From NCBI GenBank assembly GCA_959604655.1, contig CAUHCL010000018.1, forward strand, positions 1-24,963: DNA of 24,963 bases. Direction: 5' to 3'. The notes beneath the pieces are model-generated. The model saw nothing but the letters and a program-made list of their open reading frames with translations. It ran no database searches and had not been told where the DNA came from. Position numbers and translations under genes: made by a program. Shown in pieces: positions 7,779 to 14,790 of this stretch. Positions within the stretch are counted from its first letter, which is position 1, and every line of letters starts with the position of its first letter. Source of the DNA: an uncultured Alistipes sp. GTDB taxonomy: Bacteria; Bacteroidota; Bacteroidia; Bacteroidales; Rikenellaceae.

Positions 7779-7962
7779 ATTGTTTTCCTCCAAATTTTCA
7801 GCTATTTTCATGTTTTTTTGAGGGGGGGGGCAATTTGCTGATATACAAAACTATATGTAAACAATTGTTCTCGTTTGGGATAAGCTGCTGTAAAACACGA
7901 CATTCATAAAAATCCTCAAACAGTTAGTATGCCGTAAGTACCCGTTTTTTTGTCTGTTCCTT
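7779..7962. other. wbpA upstream region with G9 run
   Basis: No intact gene is visible. A run of nine G (7822-7830), preceded by TGA, lies about 63 bp upstream of the 7759 ATG. The palindrome AACAATTGTT lies at 7860-7869. The frame of the neighbouring pseudogene continues beyond its stop with coding-like stretches (KEQTKKRVLTAY, LFEDFYECRVLQQL) split by stops, so part of this region may be decayed coding sequence. Confidence 0.4.
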
Positions 7963-8181
7963 TCAGATGATGGACCAGATTTTCTCTTCGGGAAACAATT
8001 CCACGACCTGACCGTTGTCAGATACGGAGGTGATGATGAAACATTCAAATACTTCCGTTGGAAGCAACAACCTGTTCGGCGATGTCAATATGCCCGCAAC
8101 TATGTACTCCTTGACAAACTATCTCAGGCCGTCAAACCATCAAGACACCTCCTGCGGACAAAACCGAATAATCTTCGACAT
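7963..8181 (-). pseudogene. Small gene remnant with two in-frame stops
   Basis: Reading leftward from the ATG at 8181-8179, one frame gives MSKIIRFCPQEVS, a TGA, WFDGLR, a TAG, FVKEYIVAGILTSPNRLLLP, then TEVFECFIITSVSDNGQVVE and LFPEEKIWSII, and ends at TGA 7965-7963. That is 72 codons with stops at positions 14 and 21. Both stops could arise by single transitions (TGG to TGA, CAG to TAG). The protein-like composition on both sides suggests a recently decayed gene. It starts 18 bp after the DUF454 stop, as if in one transcript with it. I do not recognise the family. Confidence 0.45.
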
Positions 8182-8199
8182 AGCCGACACTTCGGTCCC

Positions 8200-8565
8200 C
8201 TACTCCTTCAGCGTGGCATAGGAAAGTATGTGCCGCGTTATTCCCGCGGCGAGCAGCAGCATGGCCGCCTGCACCCACAGCCACTCGTCGACCACCGCCA
8301 CCACGCAATACCCTATCGTCAGCCACACCAGGGTGACCGACATGATCTTCACGCGCAGCGGAATGGCACGGTTTTCTCGGAAGTTGCGGATATAAGGCCC
8401 CAATTTGGGGTGATTCATCAGCCACCCGTACAGCCTCGGCGAGCTGCGCACGAAGAGCCACGCCGACAGCAGCAGAAACGGCGTGGTGGGGAGCAGCGGC
8501 AGAAATATGCCCGCTATACCCAGCACGAGCGACACGATGCCGAGAAACGAAAGGAGTGTTTTCAT
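8200..8565 (-). CDS. DUF454 (YbaN-like) inner-membrane protein
   Basis: A 121-residue membrane protein. Its first span (residues 3-26, SFLGIVSLVLGIAGIFLPLL) runs into the family motif PLLPTTPFLLLSAWLFVRSS, followed by a short loop (HPKLGPYIRNFRENRAIPLR) and two further spans. This matches DUF454/YbaN, whose function is unknown. The frame is open far upstream, antisense to rpiB, but the ATG at 8565 gives the family N-terminus MKTLLSFLG and the usual length. A -7-like TAATTTTG (8578-8571) ends only 5 bp before this ATG, so the message may be nearly leaderless. It diverges from rpiB. Confidence 0.88.
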   Translation of the reverse strand: MKTLLSFLGIVSLVLGIAGIFLPLLPTTPFLLLSAWLFVRSSPRLYGWLMNHPKLGPYIRNFRENRAIPLRVKIMSVTLVWLTIGYCVVAVVDEWLWVQAAMLLLAAGITRHILSYATLKE

Positions 8566-8570
8566 CGCCG

Positions 8571-8578
8571 CAAAATTA
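8571..8578 (-). promoter_or_regulatory. -7 element for the DUF454 gene
   Basis: The minus strand reads TAATTTTGC, matching the Bacteroidetes -7 consensus, and the ATG begins 5 bases past the TTTG. Initiation at the usual distance would fall at or just before the start codon, implying a leaderless or very short-leader transcript. No clear -33 TTG is present. Confidence 0.35.
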
Positions 8579-8631
8579 ATCATTGCCGACAAATATGAGG
8601 CGCCGCCCATGCTAAAACGGCGAAAAATTCC

Positions 8632-8639
8632 TAATTTTG
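8632..8639 (+). promoter_or_regulatory. -7 element for rpiB
   Basis: TAATTTTGC on the plus strand, 37 bp upstream of the rpiB ATG, matches TAnnTTTG. The -33 TTG is not evident at 19-21 bp spacing, so the assignment rests on the -7 box and its position in the divergent intergenic region. Confidence 0.4.
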
Positions 8640-8676
8640 CGTCCGAAAAAGAGATTGACCTTAAAACAATACGATC

Positions 8677-9111
8677 ATGAAAAAGATAGGCATAGCATGC
8701 GACCACGCGGGTTACGACATGAAGGAGTTCCTGGTGGGTTACCTCTCGACCAAAGGTTACGAAGTGGCCGATTTCGGCACGTACTCGGAGGAAAGCGTCG
8801 ACTACCCCGATTTCGCCCACGCTCTGGCGACCTCGGTAGAGACGGGCGAGTCGGAGACGGGAATCGGACTCTGCGGCTCGGGCGAGGGCATGGCCATGAC
8901 CCTCAACAAGCATCAGGGAATACGCGCGGGCCTCTGCTGGGCTCCCGAGATAGCCGAGCTCACGCGCCTGCACAACGATGCCAACATATTGGTGCTCCCA
9001 GCGCGCTTCATCGACAACGACGAGGCCGTGGCGATAGTCGACAAATTCCTGTCGACCTCGTTCGAGGGCGGCCGCCATGTGCGCCGCGTGGAGAAGATCG
9101 CCTGCAAATAA
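8677..9111 (+). CDS. rpiB: Ribose-5-phosphate isomerase B
   Basis: LacAB/RpiB-family isomerase of 144 residues that interconverts ribose 5-phosphate and ribulose 5-phosphate in the pentose phosphate pathway. The N-terminal IACDHAGYDMKE (residues 6-17) carries the conserved Asp-His. The catalytic cysteine is C66 in GIGLCGSGEGMAM, and HNDANILVLPARF (99-111) is the conserved phosphate-binding and active-site segment. Length is normal and the gene looks intact. It is monocistronic: the next gene, ispE, is convergent, and repeat copy B lies between them. Confidence 0.96.
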   Translation: MKKIGIACDHAGYDMKEFLVGYLSTKGYEVADFGTYSEESVDYPDFAHALATSVETGESETGIGLCGSGEGMAMTLNKHQGIRAGLCWAPEIAELTRLHNDANILVLPARFIDNDEAVAIVDKFLSTSFEGGRHVRRVEKIACK

Positions 9112-9154
9112 GAGTACGGAAAATACCTATTATCGACATCGCCGCGCGGAATCG

Positions 9155-9307
9155 GCAGTTCGCCGCCCCCGCGCGGCGGATTGTTTTTGCGCCATGACGA
9201 GAATCGTTCTCGGGACGCGGCCTGCGGAGACCGCAATGTGAGCCGCGCGAACAAAAGCGGGCCTCCGCGCGCCGAGGCTGCGGCCCGCACAGTCCTGCGG
9301 ACTGCAA
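9155..9307 (-). repeat. GC-rich dispersed intergenic repeat, copy B
   Basis: It lies between the convergent 3' ends of rpiB and ispE. Read on the minus strand, 9307-9221 aligns closely with copy A (25-114), including the CAGTCC/GGACTG hairpin and the GCGGGCC/GGCCCGC stem. A CAGGCCGCGTCCCGAGAACG block (9224-9205) matches 273-292 of copy A. The plus-strand GCAGTTCGCCGCC near 9155 repeats the copy A hairpin arm. It could act as a bidirectional 3'-end structure for both genes; that is inference. Confidence 0.6.
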
Positions 9308-9315
9308 AAACTACG

Positions 9316-10128
9316 TCACATCCCGAATATATACGGCGTCACGGGCCGCAGCTTCTCGGCTGCGGCGGGATCGTCGAACAAACCGAATACGGCCGAGCCG
9401 CTGCCCGACATCGAGGCATAGACGGCCCCCGCATCGAGCAACGCGCGTTTCACCTCCCCTATCTCGGGATACAGCGCGAACACCGACTCCTCGAAATCGT
9501 TCTTCACGCTGCCCTGCCACCTCGCGACAGGCTCGGCTATGCGCTCCGACAACGGCCGCGCGGGCAACGACGGCCGCACGCCCGAATATGCCTCGCGCGT
9601 GGAGACGCTCGCCGCGGGCTTCACTATCGCGATCGTCATTCCGCCCAGATCGACCGCCGCGGGGGTCATGATCTCGCCGCGCCCCTCGCACAGCTGCGGG
9701 GTGTTCCTCACGAAAAAGGCGGTGTCGCTGCCCAGCTCCGCGGCCACCGCTATAAGCTCGGCCTCGCTCAGACGCAACGAAAACAGTTCGTTCAACGCCA
9801 TAATGACGGCCGTGCCGTCCGACGACCCGCCGCCGAGTCCCGCGCCGAACGGCACACGCTTGTCGAGCACGATCCGCACCCCGCCGACGCCGTACCGGGC
9901 GCGCATGAGTCGGTGAGCCTTCACGCATATGTTCTGCTCGGGCGGGCAGTCCACCGCCATGCCCGCGGCGACGAACTCCGCGCCGTCCGATTCGGCGGGC
10001 GTGACCTCCAGCTCGTCGTAAAGCCCGCGCACGGGATACATCACGGTGCTCAGATCGTGATAGCCGTCCTCGCGCCGACGCAGCACGTCGAGCCCGAGGT
10101 TTATCTTGCAGTTAGCCTTCAGTTTCAT
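9316..10128 (-). CDS. ispE: 4-diphosphocytidyl-2-C-methyl-D-erythritol kinase
   Basis: GHMP-superfamily kinase of 270 residues, the fourth step of the non-mevalonate isoprenoid pathway: ATP-dependent phosphorylation of CDP-methylerythritol. The N-terminal ANCKINLGLDV (5-15) holds the conserved Lys and Asn. The GHMP glycine-rich ATP loop is VPFGAGLGGGSSDG (92-105), the catalytic-region GSDTAFF is at 133-139, and the C-terminal SGSGSAVFGLF is motif 3. It starts 10 bp after the phosphoesterase stop, so it is probably the last gene of a three-gene operon. Intact. Confidence 0.95.
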   Translation of the reverse strand: MKLKANCKINLGLDVLRRREDGYHDLSTVMYPVRGLYDELEVTPAESDGAEFVAAGMAVDCPPEQNICVKAHRLMRARYGVGGVRIVLDKRVPFGAGLGGGSSDGTAVIMALNELFSLRLSEAELIAVAAELGSDTAFFVRNTPQLCEGRGEIMTPAAVDLGGMTIAIVKPAASVSTREAYSGVRPSLPARPLSERIAEPVARWQGSVKNDFEESVFALYPEIGEVKRALLDAGAVYASMSGSGSAVFGLFDDPAAAEKLRPVTPYIFGM

Positions 10129-10138
10129 AGCGATTCAA

Positions 10139-11731
10139 TTAAAACGGCGACGCCGCGCCCTCGTACTCCGAGCCCGAGATCACGTGCGTCTGACGGAAAC
10201 GATTCCCGAAACGGTCGGTCGCGACGACCTCGACCTCGGCGTCAGGATTCTTCAATTCGTAAACATACATGTGTCGGCAGGTGGTCATGTAACTTTTGCG
10301 GCTGCCGCCCGCCAGAGCGCTGTGGCCGCCGCGATGGCCGCGGCCCACGACGCCTATATGGTAGCCCACGGCCCACCAGTCCTTGCTCGACTTCACCGAG
10401 GGTTTCTCCACACCCGTAGTCGTCTTGACAGACTTCATGACGCCCGACAGACGGCCGTCCTCGAACACCTCGATCCGCCAGTCGGGATCGGCATTCCACA
10501 CGTTGGCCAGAATGACGCCGCGCCCGAAAGGCATGGCGAACGTCTCGTATTCGCCGCCGAAGAGAGCATCGCCGCGGTAGACGCGCAGCTGGAAATCGGG
10601 ATCGAGCCCCGTTCCGCGATAGCGCCAGTCGCGCATCGTCGCACCCTCGATATCGTATACGCCGTAGCCGTAGGGCGTGCCGTCGCCGTTCAGGCGCGAG
10701 ATCCACCACGCGCCGCAGACCGCCGCGTGGACATGCTCGTAGACGCCGTTGGGGTGTATATGGTTGCGGTTGTAGTGGGTATGTCCCGCCATGATGTGCG
10801 CCTCGGCGAACTCGCCGAGCATTTCGACCACCTTCAAGGCATTCTCGTCCTTGCTCGTGCATATGGGAATATGCACGCACAGCACCACCATCCTGTCGCG
10901 CGGCACGAAACTCAGGTCGCTGCGCAGCCACTCGATCTGCTCGTCCGAAAAGCCCAGAGCGTATTCGCTCGACCGCTCGCCGCTCTTGTAGTCGATGTTC
11001 TTCATCGACACGAAGTGCACGTCGCCGCGATTCCACGAATAGTCGGCGGGGCCGAACTCACGCTCGAACGCGCGGCGGTACTTCATGTTTATCGTACTGC
11101 TGCCCCCGTCCGCCGCCACGGGCACGAAGGTGTTGTCGTGGTTGCCCATCGTCTGGAACACGGGCATGCCGATCAGACGGCGGTCCATCGCACGCCGCAT
11201 GCGCTCCATGATCCACTCGGCATTCACCTTATCGGACGAATAGGCCACGTCGCCCAGCGTGACGCCGTAGCTCGGCACGTCGCGCTCCTGCGAGACCCGC
11301 CTCACGTCGGGCACCGTCTCGCTGCGGAAACGCTCTATGTGGCGCTCGGTCTGACACTGCGGATCGGCCAGGCAGAAAAGGCGGAATGCGTGCTCCGCAC
11401 CCTCGGGCAGGCGTTTCAGCGTAAAGTCGTAACGCTGCCCGTCGGCATCGAGACGCTCGTAGAACACGGGGTTACCCGTTTCGGCGCTCACCGCGTATTC
11501 GGAGGGGACGGAATAGAAGACGAACGCCGCGTCGGGATTGCGGTCGAGGCGGTACACTCCCCTGCGGTCGGTCTTGCAGCAGGTAAAGCCGTCGCTGACC
11601 ACCACGCCCGCCACGGGGCGTCCTTCGTCGTCGCGTACCGCACCGTAGAGATCGTGGCCGCGCGACGGGATCCGCTGCGCCGCAGCCATGCCGCAGCTCA
11701 AAAGCAGCAGGAATAACAATATTCGTTTCAT
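10139..11731 (-). CDS. Secreted calcineurin-like metallophosphoesterase
   Basis: A 530-residue protein with a Sec signal peptide (MKRILLFLLLLSCGMAAAQ, residues 1-19), so periplasmic or exported. An N-terminal beta-sandwich (about 25-108, the pattern of the family's N-terminal domain) precedes the metallophosphoesterase core. Metal-ligand motifs are ADPQ (122-125), GDVAYSSD (160-167), GNHD (196-199), the His in LCVHIPI and GHTH (316-319). A C-terminal domain from about 390 completes the usual three-domain layout. The substrate is unknown; relatives hydrolyse phosphomono- or diesters. Its ATG shares one base with the upstream stop (TAATG), so translation is probably coupled. Confidence 0.88.
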   Translation of the reverse strand: MKRILLFLLLLSCGMAAAQRIPSRGHDLYGAVRDDEGRPVAGVVVSDGFTCCKTDRRGVYRLDRNPDAAFVFYSVPSEYAVSAETGNPVFYERLDADGQRYDFTLKRLPEGAEHAFRLFCLADPQCQTERHIERFRSETVPDVRRVSQERDVPSYGVTLGDVAYSSDKVNAEWIMERMRRAMDRRLIGMPVFQTMGNHDNTFVPVAADGGSSTINMKYRRAFEREFGPADYSWNRGDVHFVSMKNIDYKSGERSSEYALGFSDEQIEWLRSDLSFVPRDRMVVLCVHIPICTSKDENALKVVEMLGEFAEAHIMAGHTHYNRNHIHPNGVYEHVHAAVCGAWWISRLNGDGTPYGYGVYDIEGATMRDWRYRGTGLDPDFQLRVYRGDALFGGEYETFAMPFGRGVILANVWNADPDWRIEVFEDGRLSGVMKSVKTTTGVEKPSVKSSKDWWAVGYHIGVVGRGHRGGHSALAGGSRKSYMTTCRHMYVYELKNPDAEVEVVATDRFGNRFRQTHVISGSEYEGAASPF

Positions 11732-12375
11732 TATCCGATTATTTTTTGTTTACAATTATAGACCAGCTCCCCTACCGCCTTTTCCGCAGCAGCCACCAGC
11801 GCGGGACGCAGCCTTGCTATACGCACGCTCCATTCCTCGGCGCTGCCGTCGGCGTTGTCGCTCACCACCTTCACGAAAGCCGTGAGCGGCCGCCTGCCGC
11901 CATGCGTATTCGCGTGAAACTCCACGGCACGTGCCACGGCGTAGCTCTCCATATCGAAACAGTCGTAGCGCGCCACCGTCGCACGCTTCTCGGCCGAAGT
12001 GTCGGGACCTATGAAATCGTCGGACGAGACGATCGACACCCCCGCATCGCCCGTGTCGGCATGCTCGGGAGGCGTGGCGAAGATCGAGTCGATGTATATG
12101 TCGCCCTGCACTATCACCGAGGGCCGCAGCACCTCGCCCGCGGCATGACGCAGCGACCCGCACGTGCCCGCATTCAGCACCGCATGGTAATCGCCGCCCG
12201 CCAGGGCCGCCGCCGTAGCCTCGAAGGCGCGCAGCTTGCCCACGCCCGTAAACCTAATGTCGCAAAGTTCCGAAAGACGCCTCGCGCCCTCCACACCGAA
12301 CTCATCCTCCAGCGCCGCGACCACAAGCACCCGCCGCGACGGTAACATATCGCCCATAAAAGAAATTTTAGGCAA
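11731..12375 (-). CDS. MTA/SAH-nucleosidase-like nucleoside phosphorylase-family protein
   Basis: A 214-residue member of the PNP/UDP phosphorylase fold. VLVVAALEDEF (16-26) carries the N-terminal acidic residues, GVGKLRA (44-50) and NAGTCGSL (68-75) are the phosphate/ribose-side motifs, CFDMESYAVA (139-148) is the ribose-binding signature, and SDNAD (172-176) supplies the catalytic Asp. These motifs fit 5'-methylthioadenosine/S-adenosylhomocysteine nucleosidase best. Futalosine hydrolase (MqnB) is a close alternative. Starts at 12357 or 12348 are also possible. It is first in an operon with the phosphoesterase and ispE, and has a good promoter at 12560-12589. Confidence 0.78.
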   Translation of the reverse strand: MPKISFMGDMLPSRRVLVVAALEDEFGVEGARRLSELCDIRFTGVGKLRAFEATAAALAGGDYHAVLNAGTCGSLRHAAGEVLRPSVIVQGDIYIDSIFATPPEHADTGDAGVSIVSSDDFIGPDTSAEKRATVARYDCFDMESYAVARAVEFHANTHGGRRPLTAFVKVVSDNADGSAEEWSVRIARLRPALVAAAEKAVGELVYNCKQKIIG

Positions 12376-12559
12376 TTATACATCCGATGCACCCGCGTTT
12401 CACTACCGCAGAATCGAATCCGACTCTCGTCCGCCCGCGGCCTGCGGCCGCGTTTGCAGATTTGACCCTCCCCTAAATCCCCTCCTTGGGAGGGGACTTC
12501 GGTCGCTGCGCTCCGAAAAAGGCAGACCGAAATGTACAATCGCGAGATTTTATTTTCCA
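12376..12559. other. Leader region of the nucleosidase operon
   Basis: No gene is visible on either strand. The predicted minus-strand transcript from about 12553 would have a long leader of about 178 nt across this stretch, including the CCCCTCC/GGAGGGG hairpin at 12478-12496. Part of it looks like a dispersed intergenic repeat. Confidence 0.4.
12465..12515. repeat. CCTCCCCT / GGAGGGG hairpin repeat
   Basis: TCCCCTCC at 12478-12485 pairs with GGAGGGGA at 12489-12496 around a TTG loop. It is preceded by a near-copy of the arm (CCCTCCCCTAAAT) and followed by CTTCGGTCGCTGCGCTCCG. Motifs of this appearance recur between genes in many Bacteroidetes genomes (from memory; no search was done). Confidence 0.45.
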
Positions 12560-12589
12560 CAAAGGTATAAAATAGTGAACAAATTGCAA
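12560..12589 (-). promoter_or_regulatory. Promoter of the nucleosidase-phosphoesterase-ispE operon
   Basis: On the minus strand, TTG (12589-12587) lies 19 bp from TACCTTTG (12567-12560). This matches the Bacteroidetes TTTG / TAnnTTTG arrangement. The expected start is near 12553. It sits back to back with the plus-strand promoter at 12597-12627, so the two may compete or share control. Confidence 0.6.
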
Positions 12590-12596
12590 CCTCGGA

Positions 12597-12627
12597 TTGC
12601 TATTGCGCGAAAATATCCTTATCTTTG
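12597..12627 (+). promoter_or_regulatory. Promoter of the scaffold-GGGtGRT gene pair
   Basis: TTG (12597-12599), 20 bp, then TATCTTTG (12620-12627) is a strong match to the Bacteroidetes primary-sigma promoter. Transcription would begin near 12634, about 68 nt before the ATG at 12702. This excludes the longer upstream reading frame that begins at 12597. Confidence 0.7.
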
Positions 12628-12701
12628 CCCGTGACTTTTGCAAACGAGTCGTAACAAGTGAAAAACAGACTGTTATAGTAACAAATAAACTCTATTCTAC
12701 T

Positions 12702-13394
12702 ATGATTTATTCACACGAAGTGCAGCAGATGTGCTGCGTAAAGAAGGGCGCCAACCACGCGTCGGCACCCATCCCGCAGGAAGGCAAGTGGGTTGTGGCT
12801 AAGGAGATCAAGGACATATCGGGTCTTACCCACGGTGTGGGATGGTGCGCGCCCCAGCAGGGTGCCTGCAAGCTGACCCTCAACGTTAAGGACGGTATCA
12901 TTCAGGAGGCGCTGGTGGAGACCATCGGCTGCTCTGGCATGACCCACTCGGCCGCAATGGCTTCGGAGATCCTCCCGGGCAAGACCATTCTGGAGGCTCT
13001 GAACACCGATCTGGTGTGCGACGCCATCAACACCGCCATGCGCGAGCTGTTCAAGCAGATCGTTTACGGACGTACCCAGTCGGCCTTCTCGGAGGGCGGT
13101 CTGACCATCGGTGCCTCGCTCGAGGATCTGGGCAAGGGTCTGCGTTCGCAGGTGGGTACCATGTTCGGCACTCTGGCCAAGGGTACGCGCTACCTCGAAA
13201 TGGCAGAGGGCTACTGCACCCGCATGGCTCTGGACGAAAACGACGAGGTGATCGGTTACGAGTTCGTGCATCTGGGCAAGATGATGGACTTCATCAAGAA
13301 GGGCATCGCTCCCGCCGAGGCTCTGGAGAAGGCCAAGGGTTCGTACGGCCGTTTCAAGGAGGCTGCGAAGTACATCGATCCGCGTCAGGAGTAA
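12702..13394 (+). CDS. NifU/IscU-like iron-sulfur cluster scaffold protein
   Basis: A 230-residue protein, annotated from memory as an iron-sulfur cluster assembly scaffold homologue. The scaffold-like core is at about 50-130, with IGCSGMTHSAAMASEIL (75-91) resembling the IscU/NifU cysteine region and further cysteines at 11, 12, 49, 56 and 106. The C-terminal half is an added helical region of unclear role. The frame is open from 12597, but the ATG at 12702 lies downstream of the promoter and is preferred. Codon use is extremely biased (CTG, GGT, CGT, AAG), which points to high expression. It is paired with the GGGtGRT gene 36 bp downstream. Whether it truly carries a cluster is not shown. 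Confidence 0.8.
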   Translation: MIYSHEVQQMCCVKKGANHASAPIPQEGKWVVAKEIKDISGLTHGVGWCAPQQGACKLTLNVKDGIIQEALVETIGCSGMTHSAAMASEILPGKTILEALNTDLVCDAINTAMRELFKQIVYGRTQSAFSEGGLTIGASLEDLGKGLRSQVGTMFGTLAKGTRYLEMAEGYCTRMALDENDEVIGYEFVHLGKMMDFIKKGIAPAEALEKAKGSYGRFKEAAKYIDPRQE

Positions 13395-13430
13395 CCGCAT
13401 TTTGTATAATCGAAAAAAGAGAGATAAAAT

Positions 13431-14435
13431 ATGGCAAATTTATTTGAGAGCTACGAGCGCCGAATCGACCACATCAACGAGGTGCTCGCACAGTACGGAA
13501 TCAACGGCGTGGAGGATGCCAAAGCCATCTGCGACGCAAAGGGCATCGATCCCTACAAGATGTGTGAGGAGACGCAGCCCATCTGCTTCGAGAACGCCAA
13601 GTGGGCCTACGTGGTAGGCGCGGCCATCGCCATCAAGAAGGGCTGCACCAACGCTGCCGACGCCGCCGAGGCCATCGGCGAGGGTTTGCAGGCATTCTGC
13701 ATCGCAGGTTCGGTAGCCGACGACCGCAAGGTGGGTATCGGTCACGGTAACCTGGCTGCCCGTCTGCTCCGCGAGGAGACCCAGTGCTTCGCATTCCTGG
13801 CAGGTCACGAGTCGTTCGCCGCAGCCGAGGGCGCCATCAAGATCGCCGAGATGGCCAACCGCGTGCGCAAGAACCCCCTGCGCGTGATCCTCAACGGTCT
13901 GGGCAAGGACGCCGCCAAGATCATCTCGCGTATCAACGGCTTCACCTACGTACAGACCCAGTTCGATTACTACACGGGCGAAGTGAAGGTGGTGGACACC
14001 ATCTCTTACTCTGACGGTCTGCGTTCGAAGGTCCGCTGCTACGGCGCCGACGACGTTCGCGAGGGCGTAGCCATCATGTGGAAAGAGGACGTGGACGTGT
14101 CGATCACGGGTAACTCGACCAACCCCACCCGCTTCCAGCACCCCGTAGCAGGCACCTACAAGAAGGAGCGCGTATTGGCAGGTAAGAAGTACTTCTCGGT
14201 GGCATCGGGCGGCGGTACGGGCCGTACCCTCCACCCCGACAACATGGCTGCGGGTCCCGCTTCGTACGGTATGACCGACACGCTGGGCCGCATGCACTCG
14301 GACGCACAGTTCGCAGGTTCGTCGTCGGTTCCCGCACACGTGGAGATGATGGGCTTCCTGGGCATGGGTAACAACCCGATGGTGGGTGCTACCGTAGCCG
14401 TTGCTGTTGCCGTTCAGCAGGCCATGACGAAGTAA
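13431..14435 (+). CDS. GGGtGRT-family protein
   Basis: A 334-residue soluble protein with the namesake motif GGGTGRT at 260-266 in SVASGGGTGRTLHPDNMAAG, followed by a Gly/Ala-rich C-terminus. Cysteines lie at 34, 45, 52, 72, 90, 119 and 203. The family is known for its motif and for lying beside the scaffold-like gene; I know of no established biochemical function. Start: ATG 13431, preceded by AAGAGAGATAAA. Codon bias is as strong as in the gene upstream, implying an abundant protein. An intrinsic terminator follows 24 bp after the stop. Cotranscription and bias suggest the two proteins work together, perhaps in iron-sulfur or sulfur metabolism (inference). Confidence 0.85.
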   Translation: MANLFESYERRIDHINEVLAQYGINGVEDAKAICDAKGIDPYKMCEETQPICFENAKWAYVVGAAIAIKKGCTNAADAAEAIGEGLQAFCIAGSVADDRKVGIGHGNLAARLLREETQCFAFLAGHESFAAAEGAIKIAEMANRVRKNPLRVILNGLGKDAAKIISRINGFTYVQTQFDYYTGEVKVVDTISYSDGLRSKVRCYGADDVREGVAIMWKEDVDVSITGNSTNPTRFQHPVAGTYKKERVLAGKKYFSVASGGGTGRTLHPDNMAAGPASYGMTDTLGRMHSDAQFAGSSSVPAHVEMMGFLGMGNNPMVGATVAVAVAVQQAMTK

Positions 14436-14459
14436 TCGTCACCCGACATACAACGACAA

Positions 14460-14489
14460 GTACCGCCCCGCAAGGGCGGTACTTTTTTT
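14460..14489 (+). terminator. Intrinsic terminator after the GGGtGRT gene
   Basis: GTACCGCCC (14460-14468) pairs perfectly with GGGCGGTAC (14474-14482) around the loop CGCAA, followed directly by seven T (14483-14489). This is a textbook rho-independent terminator 24 bp beyond the stop codon. It insulates the highly expressed pair from the fimbrial region. Confidence 0.92.
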
Positions 14490-14770
14490 ATGTCTATACG
14501 GCAGATACACATACGACCGCCGTCAATAATTTTATACGGAATGGCATTCACGAACGCAGTCGGACGAGCATTCTCTACTTCCGCTCGGTAGCGGACAAGA
14601 CGAACGCCATATCCTGCCCCCCCTGACGCCGTAAACACTCTGCAAAGAGATGATTTACGGCGATTTTCATTTTTTTCCGACGCAAATCACCATATTAGAA
14701 CTAATGACAAAATTGAAGATTTATCGCCGAGATATACCGAAAGCGGAACAAATGTCAAGCGGAAACTCAA
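14490..14770. other. Intergenic region upstream of the invertible segment
   Basis: No convincing gene is visible. A plus-strand 94-codon frame at 14650-14934 crosses the putative inverted repeat, has no recognisable motif and is probably chance. The notable structure is the nested stem-loop at 14627-14662. Confidence 0.4.
14627..14669 (+). terminator. Nested stem-loop followed by T-rich tract
   Basis: CGCCGTAAA (14627-14635) pairs with TTTACGGCG (14654-14662). Inside it, CTCT (14638-14641) pairs with AGAG (14646-14649). ATTTTCATTTTTTT follows. The shape suits a second terminator or the 3' end of a small RNA. It would stop read-through into the switch region. Confidence 0.5.
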
Positions 14771-14790
14771 TTCGCTCTCTGTTAAAGAGA
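14771..14790 (+). repeat. Left inverted repeat of the switch
   Basis: A 20-bp arm, 18/20 identical to the reverse complement of 15073-15092. The core TCTGTTAAAGAGA is exact, and mismatches fall only at arm positions 4 and 7, outside the core. Confidence 0.7.

Noticed and set aside
7760..8199. Second invertible promoter before the glycan operon
   Set aside because: I looked for inverted arms like those at 14771/15073. Only short weak matches were found (for example TTTGAGG/CCTCAAA at 7817 and 7914), which are not convincing.
8566..9078. Upstream extension of the DUF454 frame
   Set aside because: It runs antisense through rpiB and the divergent promoter. The ATG at 8565 gives the family N-terminus and length.
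9181..10419. Plus-strand frame of 412 codons
   Set aside because: Antisense to ispE and repeat copy B, arginine-rich composition caused by high GC.
10106..11716. Long plus-strand frame of 536 codons
   Set aside because: It is the antisense of the phosphoesterase gene, rich in His/Arg/Ala, without motifs. The minus strand has a signal peptide and all the metal-binding motifs.
12597..12701. Upstream extension of the scaffold-protein frame
   Set aside because: It overlaps the promoter at 12597-12627, and the extra residues do not resemble the family.
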